DNA of 64,000 nt from the NCBI RefSeq assembly GCF_001650495.1, contig NZ_LWCS01000054.1, positions 124,001 to 188,000 on the forward strand. Direction: 5' to 3'. The position numbers and the translations under genes were made by a program. Each line of letters starts with the position of its first letter. Within the stretch, counting starts at the first letter, position 1. Under the pieces are notes generated by a model. The model worked only from the letters and a program-made list of their open reading frames with translations. It had not been told where the DNA came from and did not search any database. The DNA is from Mycolicibacterium iranicum (lineage in GTDB: Bacteria > Actinomycetota > Actinomycetes > Mycobacteriales > Mycobacteriaceae). This document shows positions 33,099 through 41,421 of the stretch, piece after piece.

Positions 33099-33125
33099 CG
33101 AACCTCATCGGGAACCCGACCCGCC
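33099..33125 (+). repeat. 27-bp direct repeat, copy 2
   Basis: Identical over 27 bases to 31123-31149. This copy is intergenic, 44 bases after the serine hydrolase stop and 86 bases before the DUF417 gene. It contains TCGGGAACCCGA, and GGAACC here could act as an ECF-type -35 box for the DUF417-sigma operon. Confidence 0.85.
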
Positions 33126-33211
33126 ACCAGCGGTGTAACGCTCGGCGCGCTTCTCGGCACTACCCGGTGATGGCTTCGCTGCCCGGCGGGGCCCGCCCCG
33201 AGAGGACCGCC

Positions 33212-33694
33212 ATGACCGCCACCACCCGCACCCCCCTCACCGCTCGCCTCTCCCAACTGGAGAGCGTCAGCGGCGCGCTCGCCCGCTACGGACTCGTCAT
33301 AGTCCTCGCCTGGATCGGCGCGTTGAAGTTCACCGCCTACGAGGCGCAGGGCATCGCACCGCTGGTCTCGAACAGCCCGTTCATGAGCTGGGTCTACGAG
33401 ATCTTCTCCGTCGGCACTTTTTCGGCGTTGCTCGGCGTTCTCGAGCTCGCCACCGCCGCGCTGATCGCTGTCAAGCCGTGGTGGCCCCGGCTGTCGGCCG
33501 TCGGCAGTGTGATCGCGGTCGGCCTGTTCGTCGCGACGCTGAGCTTCCTGTTCACCACCCCCGGCGTCTTCGAGGCCTCCGCAGGCGGCTTTCCCGCCCT
33601 GTCGTCGACCGGCCAATTCCTCATCAAGGACGTCGCGCTGCTGGGAATCTCGGCGTGGACTTTCGCTGACGCGCTGCGGAGTTCACACTTCTGA
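33212..33694 (+). CDS. DUF417/YkgB (RclC-like) membrane protein
   Basis: A 160-residue membrane protein with four hydrophobic segments at about 24-42, 63-87, 92-115 and 132-153. The motif KFTAYEAQGIAPLVSNSPFM at about 41-60 is the DUF417/YkgB signature as I recall it. The E. coli relative RclC belongs to a reactive-chlorine defence operon. The start at 33212 has GAGAGG upstream, and the longer open frame is not convincing. One base separates its stop from the ECF sigma gene, so they are one operon. It is a good candidate target, or stress-linked partner, of that sigma factor. Confidence 0.82.
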   Translation: MTATTRTPLTARLSQLESVSGALARYGLVIVLAWIGALKFTAYEAQGIAPLVSNSPFMSWVYEIFSVGTFSALLGVLELATAALIAVKPWWPRLSAVGSVIAVGLFVATLSFLFTTPGVFEASAGGFPALSSTGQFLIKDVALLGISAWTFADALRSSHF

Positions 33695-33695
33695 T

Positions 33696-34331
33696 ATGAC
33701 GAGCACGTCGACCGACGAGGCCGGCCTCATCGCCGCACTTCGGGCGCGCGATGAGGCCGCTTTCGCGACTCTGGTCGACACTCACACGCCGGCGATGCTG
33801 AGGCTCGCGCGCGGCTACGTGGCCAATCACGCGATCGCCGAGGAGGTCGTCCAGGAGGTGTGGCTCGCGCTGCTCAAGGGTCTGGACAGATTTGAGGGTC
33901 GATCCTCCTTGCGCACATGGCTTTTCACCGTGCTGATCAACATCGCCAAGAAGCGAGGCCTCCGGGAGCGGAGCGACGCCGACATCCAGGTGCTCGCCTA
34001 TACCGGCGGGACTGTCGACCCGGCACGATTCCGGGAGAATGACGACCTCTACCCGGGCCACTGGAAACCCGACGAGATGCCGGTGCCGTTCCCCGACACC
34101 CCGGAGGGCTCCGTGCTTGGCGACGAACTACTGAACATCACCCGCCGCGAGTTGGACAAGCTTCCCGAACGCCAGCGTGTCGTGGTGACGATGCGGGACA
34201 TGCTCGATATGGACTCTGCGGAAGTCAGCGAACTCCTGGGTATCACCCTGGCCAATCAGCGGGTATTGCTGCATCGAGGACGCGCCGCGATCAGACAGGC
34301 GTTGGAGTGCTACGTGAAGGAGGCGATGTGA
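33696..34331 (+). CDS. ECF-type RNA polymerase sigma factor
   Basis: A 211-residue sigma-70 family factor with region 2 at about 20-90 (LVDTHTPAMLRLARGYVANH, EEVVQEVWLALLKGLDRF, RTWLFTVLINIAKKRG) and region 4 at about 140-200 (LDKLPERQRVVVTMRDMLDM, ELLGITLANQRVLLHRGR). The linker between them is long (about 50 residues, with the acidic DVDP/ENDDLYPGHW segment). It follows the DUF417 gene by one base and is coupled by GTGA to a zinc anti-sigma gene. It should direct RNA polymerase to stress promoters when released; the promoter sequence is not known. Confidence 0.93.
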   Translation: MTSTSTDEAGLIAALRARDEAAFATLVDTHTPAMLRLARGYVANHAIAEEVVQEVWLALLKGLDRFEGRSSLRTWLFTVLINIAKKRGLRERSDADIQVLAYTGGTVDPARFRENDDLYPGHWKPDEMPVPFPDTPEGSVLGDELLNITRRELDKLPERQRVVVTMRDMLDMDSAEVSELLGITLANQRVLLHRGRAAIRQALECYVKEAM

Positions 34332-34570
34332 CCGACTCACGGCCGCTCGACTGCAACGAACTCGTCGAATTGGTGACCGACTACCTCGATGGGACGCTCG
34401 ATCTGGATACCCGTGCTCGGTTCGACGAGCACCTGATGGGATGTGAGGGCTGCGACAACTATCTGCAGCAGTTCCGCACGACCGTCGCCACGCTGGGCAA
34501 GGTGCCGGAGAGCGCACTGGAGCCCGCCTTCCGCGACAAGCTGCTCGACGCGTTCCGGGGTTGGCGCTGA
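34328..34570 (+). CDS. Zinc-finger anti-sigma factor
   Basis: An 80-residue cytosolic protein with the ZAS pattern H35-x3-C39-x2-C42 in FDEHLMGCEGCDNYL, which binds zinc in the RsrA/RshA family and can release sigma upon thiol oxidation. There is no membrane segment, so sensing should be cytoplasmic. The GTG start at 34328 overlaps the sigma TGA, which fixes both frame and operon. The C-terminus (LEPAFRDKLLDAFRGWR) is short. It is inferred to hold the upstream ECF sigma inactive. Confidence 0.9.
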   Translation: MTDSRPLDCNELVELVTDYLDGTLDLDTRARFDEHLMGCEGCDNYLQQFRTTVATLGKVPESALEPAFRDKLLDAFRGWR

Positions 34571-34616
34571 CCATGCCGGGACCTGCGCTACCCGAGTTCG
34601 AGACCTCGCTCTGACC

Positions 34617-34633
34617 GGCGCCGGACCGGCGCC
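34617..34633 (+). terminator. Hairpin after the anti-sigma gene
   Basis: GGCGCCGG at 34617-34624 and CCGGCGCC at 34626-34633 are perfect inverted copies separated by one base; in RNA the loop would open to a few bases. It lies 46 bases past the anti-sigma stop and before the next promoter. There is no T-tract. Confidence 0.5.
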
Positions 34634-34690
34634 CCGACCCGTCACACGTCATTGGCCCGTGACCATTTACGTTACGTACCCGTTTCGTTT

Positions 34691-36214
34691 ATGGTGGAAG
34701 GCGTGGTGGACGTCGATGTCCTGGTGGTGGGCGCCGGCCCGACCGGGTTGACCGCAGCGTGCGCGTTGCGATTGCACGGACTTTCCGTTCTGGTTGTCGA
34801 CAGCGCTCCCGCGCCCGCACGAACGTCACGGGCGAACTTCCTGCATGCCTGCGGATCGGAGGTGTTGTCTCGCTTGGGCGCCCTCGGCGACCTACCCCGG
34901 GAGTCGCTGCGTGCGATGCGCATCACCAATTACCTCGGTGACCGTCCGCTGATGACGCTGGAGTTCGGCGATCCCCACATGCACACCGCCGCACCTCCGA
35001 TGGTGATCTCGCAGGCCGAGATCGAGGGTTCGCTGCGGTCACGCTTGGCCGAACTGGGAAGCACGCCCCGCTGGGGCAGCGGGTTGACGGCTCTGCAACA
35101 GCGCGACGATCACGTCGTCGCCAGATTGGAAGACAGCACGAGCGTCTCGGCGCGATGGGTCGTGGGCTGCGACGGCACCTCAAGTACCACGCGGAGGCTG
35201 GCCGGGATCGCCTTTCCCGGAGTCAAACTCACCGAGCGGTGGCTTCTCGCCGACCTGCATTTGGACTGGGACGTCGACCGGGGCGGCACTTCGGGTTGGA
35301 TTCACCCCACCGGCTTGCTCGGGGCGATGCCGATGCCCGACAGACAGGGCCGCGGCGACCTGTGGCGGATTTTCGCCTACGATCCGAGCCTGACCGAAAA
35401 GCCAGACGAGAGTGCGATTCTCGACCGGATGCGGGTCCTCATTCCGCAGCGCAGTGGCCGTACCGTACGCGTCGGTGACGCTGAATGGCTGTCGAACTTC
35501 ACCGTGCACCGCAGGCTCGCCGACCGTTACCGGCAAGGGCGTGTTCTGATCGCCGGTGACGCGGCCCACGCCCATGCACCGTTCGGCGGGCAGGGGATGC
35601 TGACCGGTATCGGAGACGCCGAGAACCTCGCCTTCAAGCTCGCGTTGGTGACACGCGGCCTGGCCGCCGACCCGCTAATCGACACCTACGAGGCCGAAAG
35701 ACGACCGCTGGCAACAGAAGTGCTACGCGGGACGAGTATGGTGACCCGTGTCAACGTCTCGGGTAATCCCCTCGGTCGCTTCCTGCGCGACCACGTCGCC
35801 GCACGGGTTTTCAGCCTTGCACCGCTACAGAGGTGGATCACCTATACCGCGTCACAGCTCTGGGTGAGCTATCGCAAGGGACCCCTCGGAGGCGGCGGCC
35901 CCAGACCGCGACCGGGCGACCGGATCGGCGATATCGAATGCACTCGCCCGGAAGGGGTCTCGACATTGCTTCACCACGAACTCGGGGGACGCTGGGCACT
36001 GCTGAGTCCGCCCGGCGCTCCCGCCGAACTCACCGATGTCGTCCGACGGCATCTGGACCAGTTCGCCGGCGACCTCGAATACTCCGGCGGCGAGGTCATG
36101 CTGGTGCGGCCCGACGGCCACCTGGCGTGGCGAGGAGATCCGCATGGACCAGATAGCGTTGCCGCCCTTGATGACTGGCTGCTTAAGGCGTTGACCGCCG
36201 GCTCGACCCGGTGA
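34691..36214 (+). CDS. PHBH-type FAD-dependent monooxygenase
   Basis: A 507-residue single-component aromatic hydroxylase-like flavoprotein. FAD motif GAGPTG lies near residue 14, the DG motif near 155 (VVGCDGTSSTTRRLAG), and the GD motif near 285 (LIAGDAAHAHAPFGGQG). A C-terminal thioredoxin-like domain starts at about 400. It should use NAD(P)H and O2 to hydroxylate an aromatic or polyketide compound; rifampicin-type monooxygenases share this build. The ATG at 34691 is chosen over a start 13 codons earlier, because of the family N-terminus. Its stop overlaps the next TetR start as GTGA, which suggests xenobiotic-controlled expression. Confidence 0.87.
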   Translation: MVEGVVDVDVLVVGAGPTGLTAACALRLHGLSVLVVDSAPAPARTSRANFLHACGSEVLSRLGALGDLPRESLRAMRITNYLGDRPLMTLEFGDPHMHTAAPPMVISQAEIEGSLRSRLAELGSTPRWGSGLTALQQRDDHVVARLEDSTSVSARWVVGCDGTSSTTRRLAGIAFPGVKLTERWLLADLHLDWDVDRGGTSGWIHPTGLLGAMPMPDRQGRGDLWRIFAYDPSLTEKPDESAILDRMRVLIPQRSGRTVRVGDAEWLSNFTVHRRLADRYRQGRVLIAGDAAHAHAPFGGQGMLTGIGDAENLAFKLALVTRGLAADPLIDTYEAERRPLATEVLRGTSMVTRVNVSGNPLGRFLRDHVAARVFSLAPLQRWITYTASQLWVSYRKGPLGGGGPRPRPGDRIGDIECTRPEGVSTLLHHELGGRWALLSPPGAPAELTDVVRRHLDQFAGDLEYSGGEVMLVRPDGHLAWRGDPHGPDSVAALDDWLLKALTAGSTR

Positions 36215-36807
36215 GTCCGCGCGGACGGCCGCGAGACGCAGCCGCTGACGCGGCGATTCTGCGGGCGGGTCTGGAGCTCTTCATCGACTTCGGCATCGAG
36301 GGCACCAGCATGGAACAGATCGCAAAGAAGGCCGGTGTCGGCAAACCTACGATCTACCGCCGGTGGACAACGAAGGAAGAGTTGATCTCCGCCGCGATGG
36401 AGGCCCTCATCGTCGAAGAATCCGGTTGGACAACGCGGGACCTCGATGCCACAGAGTCGCCCTACGACCTCGTCGAAGCAGCCCTCGAACGGGCCGCCCA
36501 CGCGACCACGAACCCCCAGTACCGGGCCCTCGTCGCCAGGGTCTATGGCTCGGCCGTCACCCATCCGGATTTGATGGCCGTCTACTGGCGCCGCTTCATC
36601 CTTCCGCGGAGGCGGCACGCCGCGGCTCTACTCGAGCGGGCAAGGGAATTGGGGACAGTGGCAGCGCACGTCGATGTCGAGGTTGCCATCGACATGATGG
36701 TCGGGGCCGTCACCTATCGGATCCTGCAGCCCGAACCACCCGACGTCGACGAGATGCGTCGATACCTACGGGCGGTCTACCGCCAGACCGGTTTGCTACC
36801 CGAGTAG
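36211..36807 (+). CDS. TetR-family regulator
   Basis: A 198-residue repressor with helix-turn-helix at about 30-52 (MEQIAKKAGVGKPTIYRRWT) and a C-terminal TetR_C-like ligand domain (MVGAVTYRILQPEPPDVDEM). The start is GTG, overlapping the monooxygenase TGA. It is the second gene of a two-gene operon and probably represses that operon until an aromatic ligand binds. It converges on the DedA gene with four bases between stops. Confidence 0.88.
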   Translation: MSPRGRPRDAAADAAILRAGLELFIDFGIEGTSMEQIAKKAGVGKPTIYRRWTTKEELISAAMEALIVEESGWTTRDLDATESPYDLVEAALERAAHATTNPQYRALVARVYGSAVTHPDLMAVYWRRFILPRRRHAAALLERARELGTVAAHVDVEVAIDMMVGAVTYRILQPEPPDVDEMRRYLRAVYRQTGLLPE

Positions 36808-36811
36808 CCGG

Positions 36812-37453
36812 TCACGGCTGGTCGACCCGCGACCGGCGGCGAATCCTGGAAGCCACGAAACACCCCATGAACACCACGATCGCGGCGAGCACGACGTACT
36901 GCAGGCCGGACGCATACGGCTCGACGAGGTGCCAGTTGGCGCCCAGACCGTAGCCGAGCCCGATGAACACGCTGTTCCAGATCAGGCTGCCCATCGTCGT
37001 CAGCGCAGTGAAGACCAGGAAGTTCATTCGTTCCACACCCGCAGGCACAGAGATGAAGCTGCGAAAGAACGGAAGCATCCTGCCGAAGAAGACGCCTTTC
37101 GTGCCGTGGCGAGCGAACCACTCCGTCGACTTGTCGATGTCCTCCTGATCCACCAGCGGGAGCTTCGTAGCGAGCTTGCTCATCCGGTCGTGCCCGAGCC
37201 AAGCCCCGAGCAGGTAGATGACCCAGGCGCCGACCACCGAGCCGATGGTGGTCCAGATGATCGCTTCGACGACCGAGAGCCGGCCGACACTAGCTGCGAA
37301 GCCCGCCATCGGCAGGATCACTTCGCTGGGCAACGGCGGAAACAGGTTCTCCAGGAAGATCGCCAGCCCGGCTCCGACGCCACCGAGCCGTTCCATCAAA
37401 TCCACTGTCCAGCCGGCGAGGCCACCGAGTTCGGCAGTAACTTCTGTCGACAA
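36812..37453 (-). CDS. DedA-family membrane protein
   Basis: A 213-residue DedA/VTT-fold protein. Family marks are visible: ENLFPPLPSEVILPMAGFAA at 35-54, GAWLGHDRM near 84, FFGRMLPFFRSFISVPAGVE near 122-141 (the conserved R-x3-P-x-R-x3-S-x-P-A-G motif) and TTMGSLIWNSVFIGLGYGLG near 152-171. DedA proteins are lipid flippases/scramblases, many of which recycle undecaprenyl phosphate, and support membrane potential. The C-terminus is basic (RIRRRSR). It is followed by an unrelated membrane gene on the same strand. Confidence 0.92.
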   Translation of the reverse strand: MSTEVTAELGGLAGWTVDLMERLGGVGAGLAIFLENLFPPLPSEVILPMAGFAASVGRLSVVEAIIWTTIGSVVGAWVIYLLGAWLGHDRMSKLATKLPLVDQEDIDKSTEWFARHGTKGVFFGRMLPFFRSFISVPAGVERMNFLVFTALTTMGSLIWNSVFIGLGYGLGANWHLVEPYASGLQYVVLAAIVVFMGCFVASRIRRRSRVDQP

Positions 37454-37498
37454 ACCAGCGGGCCTTTCTCCAGCGAGTTCTGGGGAGTTTTCTCCACC

Positions 37499-38353
37499 CT
37501 AGCGATCGCGACCGGAACGCAGCACGCCGCCGATTATGGCGGTGATCACGCCGAGCACCACCAGGGCACCGCCGGCCAGCAGCGTGTAATTGAGCCACTG
37601 GTGCAGGCTGCCCTCGGCGTGAGCGACCATGACCTCGGCGACGGTGCGGATGTCGCCGGTGGTGCGGTTCAGCGCGCTGTCGATGTAACGGTGACCCACC
37701 TCGATCGCCGCCCAGCCGGCCGCGCCGACCAGGAGCGCTGAAACGCCAAGGGCGGTAAGGGCTTTACCGCGCGACCTGGCGGCTGCCAACATCAGGAGCG
37801 CGAACACGCCGGTGAGGACGGCGACCCCGATGCTGGCCCACGGACCCCAGGTGGCGAGCCAGCGCAGCTTTCCTGGCTGAAGCTCTTCGGTGTCCACCGT
37901 GATTGGCACGGTCAGCGTGGCGGGAACCTGCAGATCCAGTGTGCCCAGCGTCGCGGAGAACGACGGATCCGACAGCATCGGTGCGACGTCGATGAGCCAC
38001 TGGTCGGTGGAGTTTCCGCTGGGGACCGCGCCGGTGAACATCCAGCGGTGGGCGATGCGGTTCGCCTGCGCGAACTGACCGGGGAACCCGGCATTGCGGG
38101 TGTAGGAATCGGCCACGGTGCGCACCAACTCCGGGTTGAGCTCATACCCGTTGTCCTCGCCCAGCGTCATCACCTGAGTGGTCAGCTCGCTGGCCATCGC
38201 GTCCTGCAGCCTGCTGTCGTCGGCTGCCGATGTCGCCAGCGACGCGTACCCGTCCTCGCTGATGAGCGTCGACTGCGCCCACACCGCCGGCACCGCCAAC
38301 GCCAACGCGGCTGTCGTGATCAGCCACAGCAGCAGCGTGGCGAGAAAACGCAC
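37499..38353 (-). CDS. Membrane protein with an N-terminal anchor, an external domain and three C-terminal spans
   Basis: A 284-residue protein with an N-terminal span (about 5-25), an outside domain of about 140 residues rich in helix formers (SADDSRLQDAMASELTTQVM, SYTRNAGFPGQFAQANRIAH), and hydrophobic spans near 177-194, 205-222 and 258-279. No known motif is recognised. Similar predicted proteins are frequent in mycobacteria, often beside envelope genes. It is co-directional with the DedA gene downstream and the PPK2 gene upstream (35 bases). Confidence 0.7.
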   Translation of the reverse strand: MRFLATLLLWLITTAALALAVPAVWAQSTLISEDGYASLATSAADDSRLQDAMASELTTQVMTLGEDNGYELNPELVRTVADSYTRNAGFPGQFAQANRIAHRWMFTGAVPSGNSTDQWLIDVAPMLSDPSFSATLGTLDLQVPATLTVPITVDTEELQPGKLRWLATWGPWASIGVAVLTGVFALLMLAAARSRGKALTALGVSALLVGAAGWAAIEVGHRYIDSALNRTTGDIRTVAEVMVAHAEGSLHQWLNYTLLAGGALVVLGVITAIIGGVLRSGRDR

Positions 38354-38388
38354 GGCGCGCGTCCTTTCTGAACGGGACGCGGCCCGGG

Positions 38389-39246
38389 TCAGTCGGACAG
38401 TGCGCGTCCCACGATGAGTGGATCGGGCCTGCCGATCACGTCGTGGTCCTTGTTGTCGTAGTCGAACTTACTCAGCACGTGGCGCATCGCATTGATGCGG
38501 GCACGCTTCTTGTCGTTGCTCTTGACTACGGTCCACGGTGCGATCTCGGTGTCCGTCCAGGCGAACATCTCTTCTTTGGCCGCCGTGTAGTCGTCCCACT
38601 TGTCCAGCGAGGCGAGGTCGGTCGGCGAGAGCTTCCACTGCCGGACGGGGTCGACCTGACGGATGGTGAAGCGGGTGCGCTGCTCGTTCTGGGTCACCGA
38701 GAACCACAGCTTGGTCAGGCTGACTCCGTCGTTGACCAGCATCTGCTCGAACAGAGGAGCCTGCCGGATGAACTCGGCGTGCTGCTTGGGAGTGCAGTAG
38801 CCCATGACGCGTTCCACACCTGCGCGGTTGTACCAGGACCGATCGAACAGCACGAACTCACCGGCGGCCGGTAGGTGGTTGACGTAGCGCTGGAAGTACC
38901 ACTGCGTCCGCTCGCGCTCGGTCGGCTTCTCCAGTGCGACGACCCGGGCTCCGCGCGGGTTGAGGTGCTCCATGAATCGCTTGATCGTGCCGCCCTTGCC
39001 CGCTGCGTCGCGCCCCTCGAACACGATGACGTGCCGGTGGCCGTTGGCCTGACTCCACTTCTGCAGCTTCAGCAGCTCGATCTGAAGGAGCCGCTTCTGT
39101 TCCTCGTATTCGGAGCGCTTCATCCGTTCGTCGTACGGATAGTTCTCGCGCCAGGTGTCGACGGCAATGCCGTCTGGCTGGATCAGCAGGATGGGGTCGT
39201 CATCGTCGTCGTCGACGACGGTGTAGGCAGAAGCATCCAGGGTCAC
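38389..39246 (-). CDS. ppk2: Class I polyphosphate kinase 2 (Rv3232c-like)
   Basis: A 285-residue PPK2 that should exchange phosphate between polyphosphate and nucleoside diphosphates, chiefly GDP/GTP in the M. tuberculosis enzyme. Walker A-like GRDAAGKGG is at 78-86, FDRSWYNR at 134-141 and RWKLS-type lid residues (VRQWKLSPTDLASLDKWDDY) near 215. An acidic run (VDDDDDDP) near the start is unusual. The class I signature SWYNR differs from the SHYED form at 5.1 kb, so the two PPK2 proteins of this window are not recent copies. It is cytosolic. The start is ATG at 39246. Confidence 0.92.
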   Translation of the reverse strand: MTLDASAYTVVDDDDDDPILLIQPDGIAVDTWRENYPYDERMKRSEYEEQKRLLQIELLKLQKWSQANGHRHVIVFEGRDAAGKGGTIKRFMEHLNPRGARVVALEKPTERERTQWYFQRYVNHLPAAGEFVLFDRSWYNRAGVERVMGYCTPKQHAEFIRQAPLFEQMLVNDGVSLTKLWFSVTQNEQRTRFTIRQVDPVRQWKLSPTDLASLDKWDDYTAAKEEMFAWTDTEIAPWTVVKSNDKKRARINAMRHVLSKFDYDNKDHDVIGRPDPLIVGRALSD

Positions 39247-39306
39247 TGGCAGAAGCTATCGACCGCTACGAAAATGCCGGTGACCACGCGGTGAACGGAG
39301 CGTGGA

Positions 39307-40836
39307 TTATTTCGCGGATCTACGGGGTCCGATCAGGGCCATCTTGGTCATGAGGGTGTTCATCCGCTTGAGAGCCTTCAGCGAGTTGTTGTAGTAGTTG
39401 CCGCCCGCGCCCACTTTGGTGCGCGGCGCGACGACCGCTTCCTGACGACAGAACTTGCGGATTCCCTCGGCGCCGCCGAAGCGGGCTCCCATGCCCGAGG
39501 TCTTCCACCCGCCCATCGGCGCTGTCGTGCACATCAAGTTCGAGATCACGTCGTTGATGTTCACCGCCCCGCAATCCAACTGAAGAGCAACCGCCTCCGC
39601 ACGCTCCGGGTCCCCGGAGAACACCGCTGCCGACAAGCCGTACGGGCTGTCGTTGGCCAGGCGGATGGCCTCGTCGACGCTGGAGACCTTCATGATCGGC
39701 AGTGTGGGGCCGAAGGTTTCCTCGGTCATACACAGCATCGTGTGGTCGACGTCGACCAGCACGGTCGGCTCGTAGAAGCTTCCGGACCCCGAGACCCGCT
39801 TGCCACCGGTCAACACCTTCGCGCCTTTGGCCAGGGCGTCGGCAACGTGACGCTCGGTCACGGCGACCTGGCTGTCGTCGATCATCGCACCGAGGTGATG
39901 GCCGTCGCCGGCGCCAAGCTTCAGCTTCTTCACGTCATCGACGACGGCCGCGACGAACTGGTCGTATACCGATTCGAGAACATAGACGCGTTCGACCGAC
40001 ACGCACGTCTGGCCGGCGTTGAACATCGCGCCCCACACCGCGGCGTGGGCGGCGAGGTTGATGTCAGCGTCTTCGAGCACCAGCATCGGATCCTTGCCGC
40101 CGAGCTCGAGGCTTACCGGGGTGAGTGTGCGCGCCGCACGCTCCATCACTTTGGCGCCCGTCGCGCAGGAACCGGTGAACTGGACGAAATCCGAGCTGTC
40201 GATGACTGCCTCGGAGACCTCCCGGGCGCCCTGGACCAGCGCGAGAACTTCGGGAGCTCCCGAGTCGAGCCAGCCGCGCAGCAGCAGTTCAGCGGTCAGC
40301 GGCGTGCGCTCGGAGGGCTTGAGCAGCACCGCGCACCCCGCGGCGAGGGCGCCGATGGCGTCCATCAGCGCGTTGGCGACGGGGTAGTTCCACGGCGCGA
40401 TGATGCCGACGACGGGCCTCGGCCGGTAGTGCACGCTGATCTTCTTGATCGCCAGGAACGGCAACGCCGCCGGCCGCGTCTCCGGAGCCAGCGCTCTTTC
40501 GATGTTCTTGATGTAGTACGACGCGATCATGATGATCAGCGGCACTTCCTGCGCGGCATCGGCCGCAGACTTGCCGGTCTCGTCGATCAGCAGCCGCTCG
40601 ATCTCCGCGCGGTGCTGCCCGAGCCACACCGCGTACCGGGAGAGCACCTTCGCGCGCCCCTTCGGTCCGCGGGCCTCCCATTCCTTCTGGGCGGCACGCA
40701 GACCGGCCGCCGCCTGCGCCACGTCGGCGGGATCGGTCCAGTGCACTGTGCCGGCCACAGCTCCCGTCGCGGGATTCTTGATGGTCCCGGTGCCGGTGAA
40801 CGAGGGGGACGTATCGAGATCGGACGTCGCTGTCAT
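39307..40836 (-). CDS. NAD(P)-dependent aldehyde dehydrogenase (succinate-semialdehyde dehydrogenase-like)
   Basis: A 509-residue ALDH. The cofactor/oxyanion region is APWNYPVANALMDAIGALAA, the general base glutamate lies in SLELGGKDPM (near 254), and the catalytic cysteine lies in NAGQTCVSVERVYV (near 288). The C-terminus is long and basic (LKALKRMNTLMTKMALIGPR), which may touch the membrane. The sequence resembles the mycobacterial group called succinic semialdehyde dehydrogenase 2 (Rv1731), but the substrate is not settled. It ends 61 bases before the PPK2 gene. Confidence 0.88.
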   Translation of the reverse strand: MTATSDLDTSPSFTGTGTIKNPATGAVAGTVHWTDPADVAQAAAGLRAAQKEWEARGPKGRAKVLSRYAVWLGQHRAEIERLLIDETGKSAADAAQEVPLIIMIASYYIKNIERALAPETRPAALPFLAIKKISVHYRPRPVVGIIAPWNYPVANALMDAIGALAAGCAVLLKPSERTPLTAELLLRGWLDSGAPEVLALVQGAREVSEAVIDSSDFVQFTGSCATGAKVMERAARTLTPVSLELGGKDPMLVLEDADINLAAHAAVWGAMFNAGQTCVSVERVYVLESVYDQFVAAVVDDVKKLKLGAGDGHHLGAMIDDSQVAVTERHVADALAKGAKVLTGGKRVSGSGSFYEPTVLVDVDHTMLCMTEETFGPTLPIMKVSSVDEAIRLANDSPYGLSAAVFSGDPERAEAVALQLDCGAVNINDVISNLMCTTAPMGGWKTSGMGARFGGAEGIRKFCRQEAVVAPRTKVGAGGNYYNNSLKALKRMNTLMTKMALIGPRRSAK

Positions 40837-40845
40837 GACCCCATG

Positions 40846-41421
40846 CTAACGAGCGCTGTGATCTCCGTCGCTCGCGGGTTGACACCCGTCAAGTCCGGCG
40901 GCCCATGCCGCCACGCAGACGAAGGCGCTCCCGAGGAACAGCGCCCCGATCGCGTCAGTGAAGTAGTGGTAGGAGACCGCCTGCCCGATCACGGCGAACA
41001 CCATGATCGCGGTGAACGTCATGACCGCCCATGTCGCCGTGCCGACCAGCAGTACCGCCATCGCGAGCACCACGAACGCCAACGTCGTGTGGCCGCTCGG
41101 ATAGCAGATCTCGCCGCCTTTGAGTCGGCCGAACGATCGCTTGGCCAGCCTCGCGGCCATCACCGCCAGCAAGGGCGTGATCGCGGTCGCCGCGGCCAAT
41201 GCCCACCGGCGTTGCAGGGCAGCAGCCGCGACGACGATTCCACAGATCGTCAGCAACACGCGTCCGTCTGTGAACACCAGGAAATAGCCCAGCTGCGGGT
41301 GGCTCTGGCCGAGAGCCTGGAACCAGTCGTCCACCGGTGTCGACCCTTTGCCCACACCGAGGCCGAGTGCGATGAGGCCGGCCAGGCCGGCCAGCGGCCA
41401 CCAGCGGATCAGCGGGATCAG
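40846..41421 (-). CDS. PAP2-family membrane phosphatase (N-terminus uncertain; CTG start proposed)
   Basis: About 191 residues with membrane spans and PAP2 motifs: ARLAKRSFGRL (motif 1), CYPSGHTT (PSGH, motif 2) and SYHYFTDAIGALFLG (motif 3, with H and D). Such enzymes remove phosphate from lipid phosphates such as undecaprenyl pyrophosphate at the outer face. No ATG, GTG or TTG lies in frame close to the first span. The CTG at 41421 overlaps the upstream TGA as CTGA and keeps the first span whole, so I use it; a GTG 18 codons further in would delete much of that span. Confidence 0.75.
   Translation of the reverse strand: MIPLIRWWPLAGLAGLIALGLGVGKGSTPVDDWFQALGQSHPQLGYFLVFTDGRVLLTICGIVVAAAALQRRWALAAATAITPLLAVMAARLAKRSFGRLKGGEICYPSGHTTLAFVVLAMAVLLVGTATWAVMTFTAIMVFAVIGQAVSYHYFTDAIGALFLGSAFVCVAAWAAGLDGCQPASDGDHSAR

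Noticed and set aside
31123..33125. Insertion-sequence target duplication
   Set aside because: A 27-bp duplication is longer than known target-site duplications, there is no transposase and there are no terminal inverted repeats.
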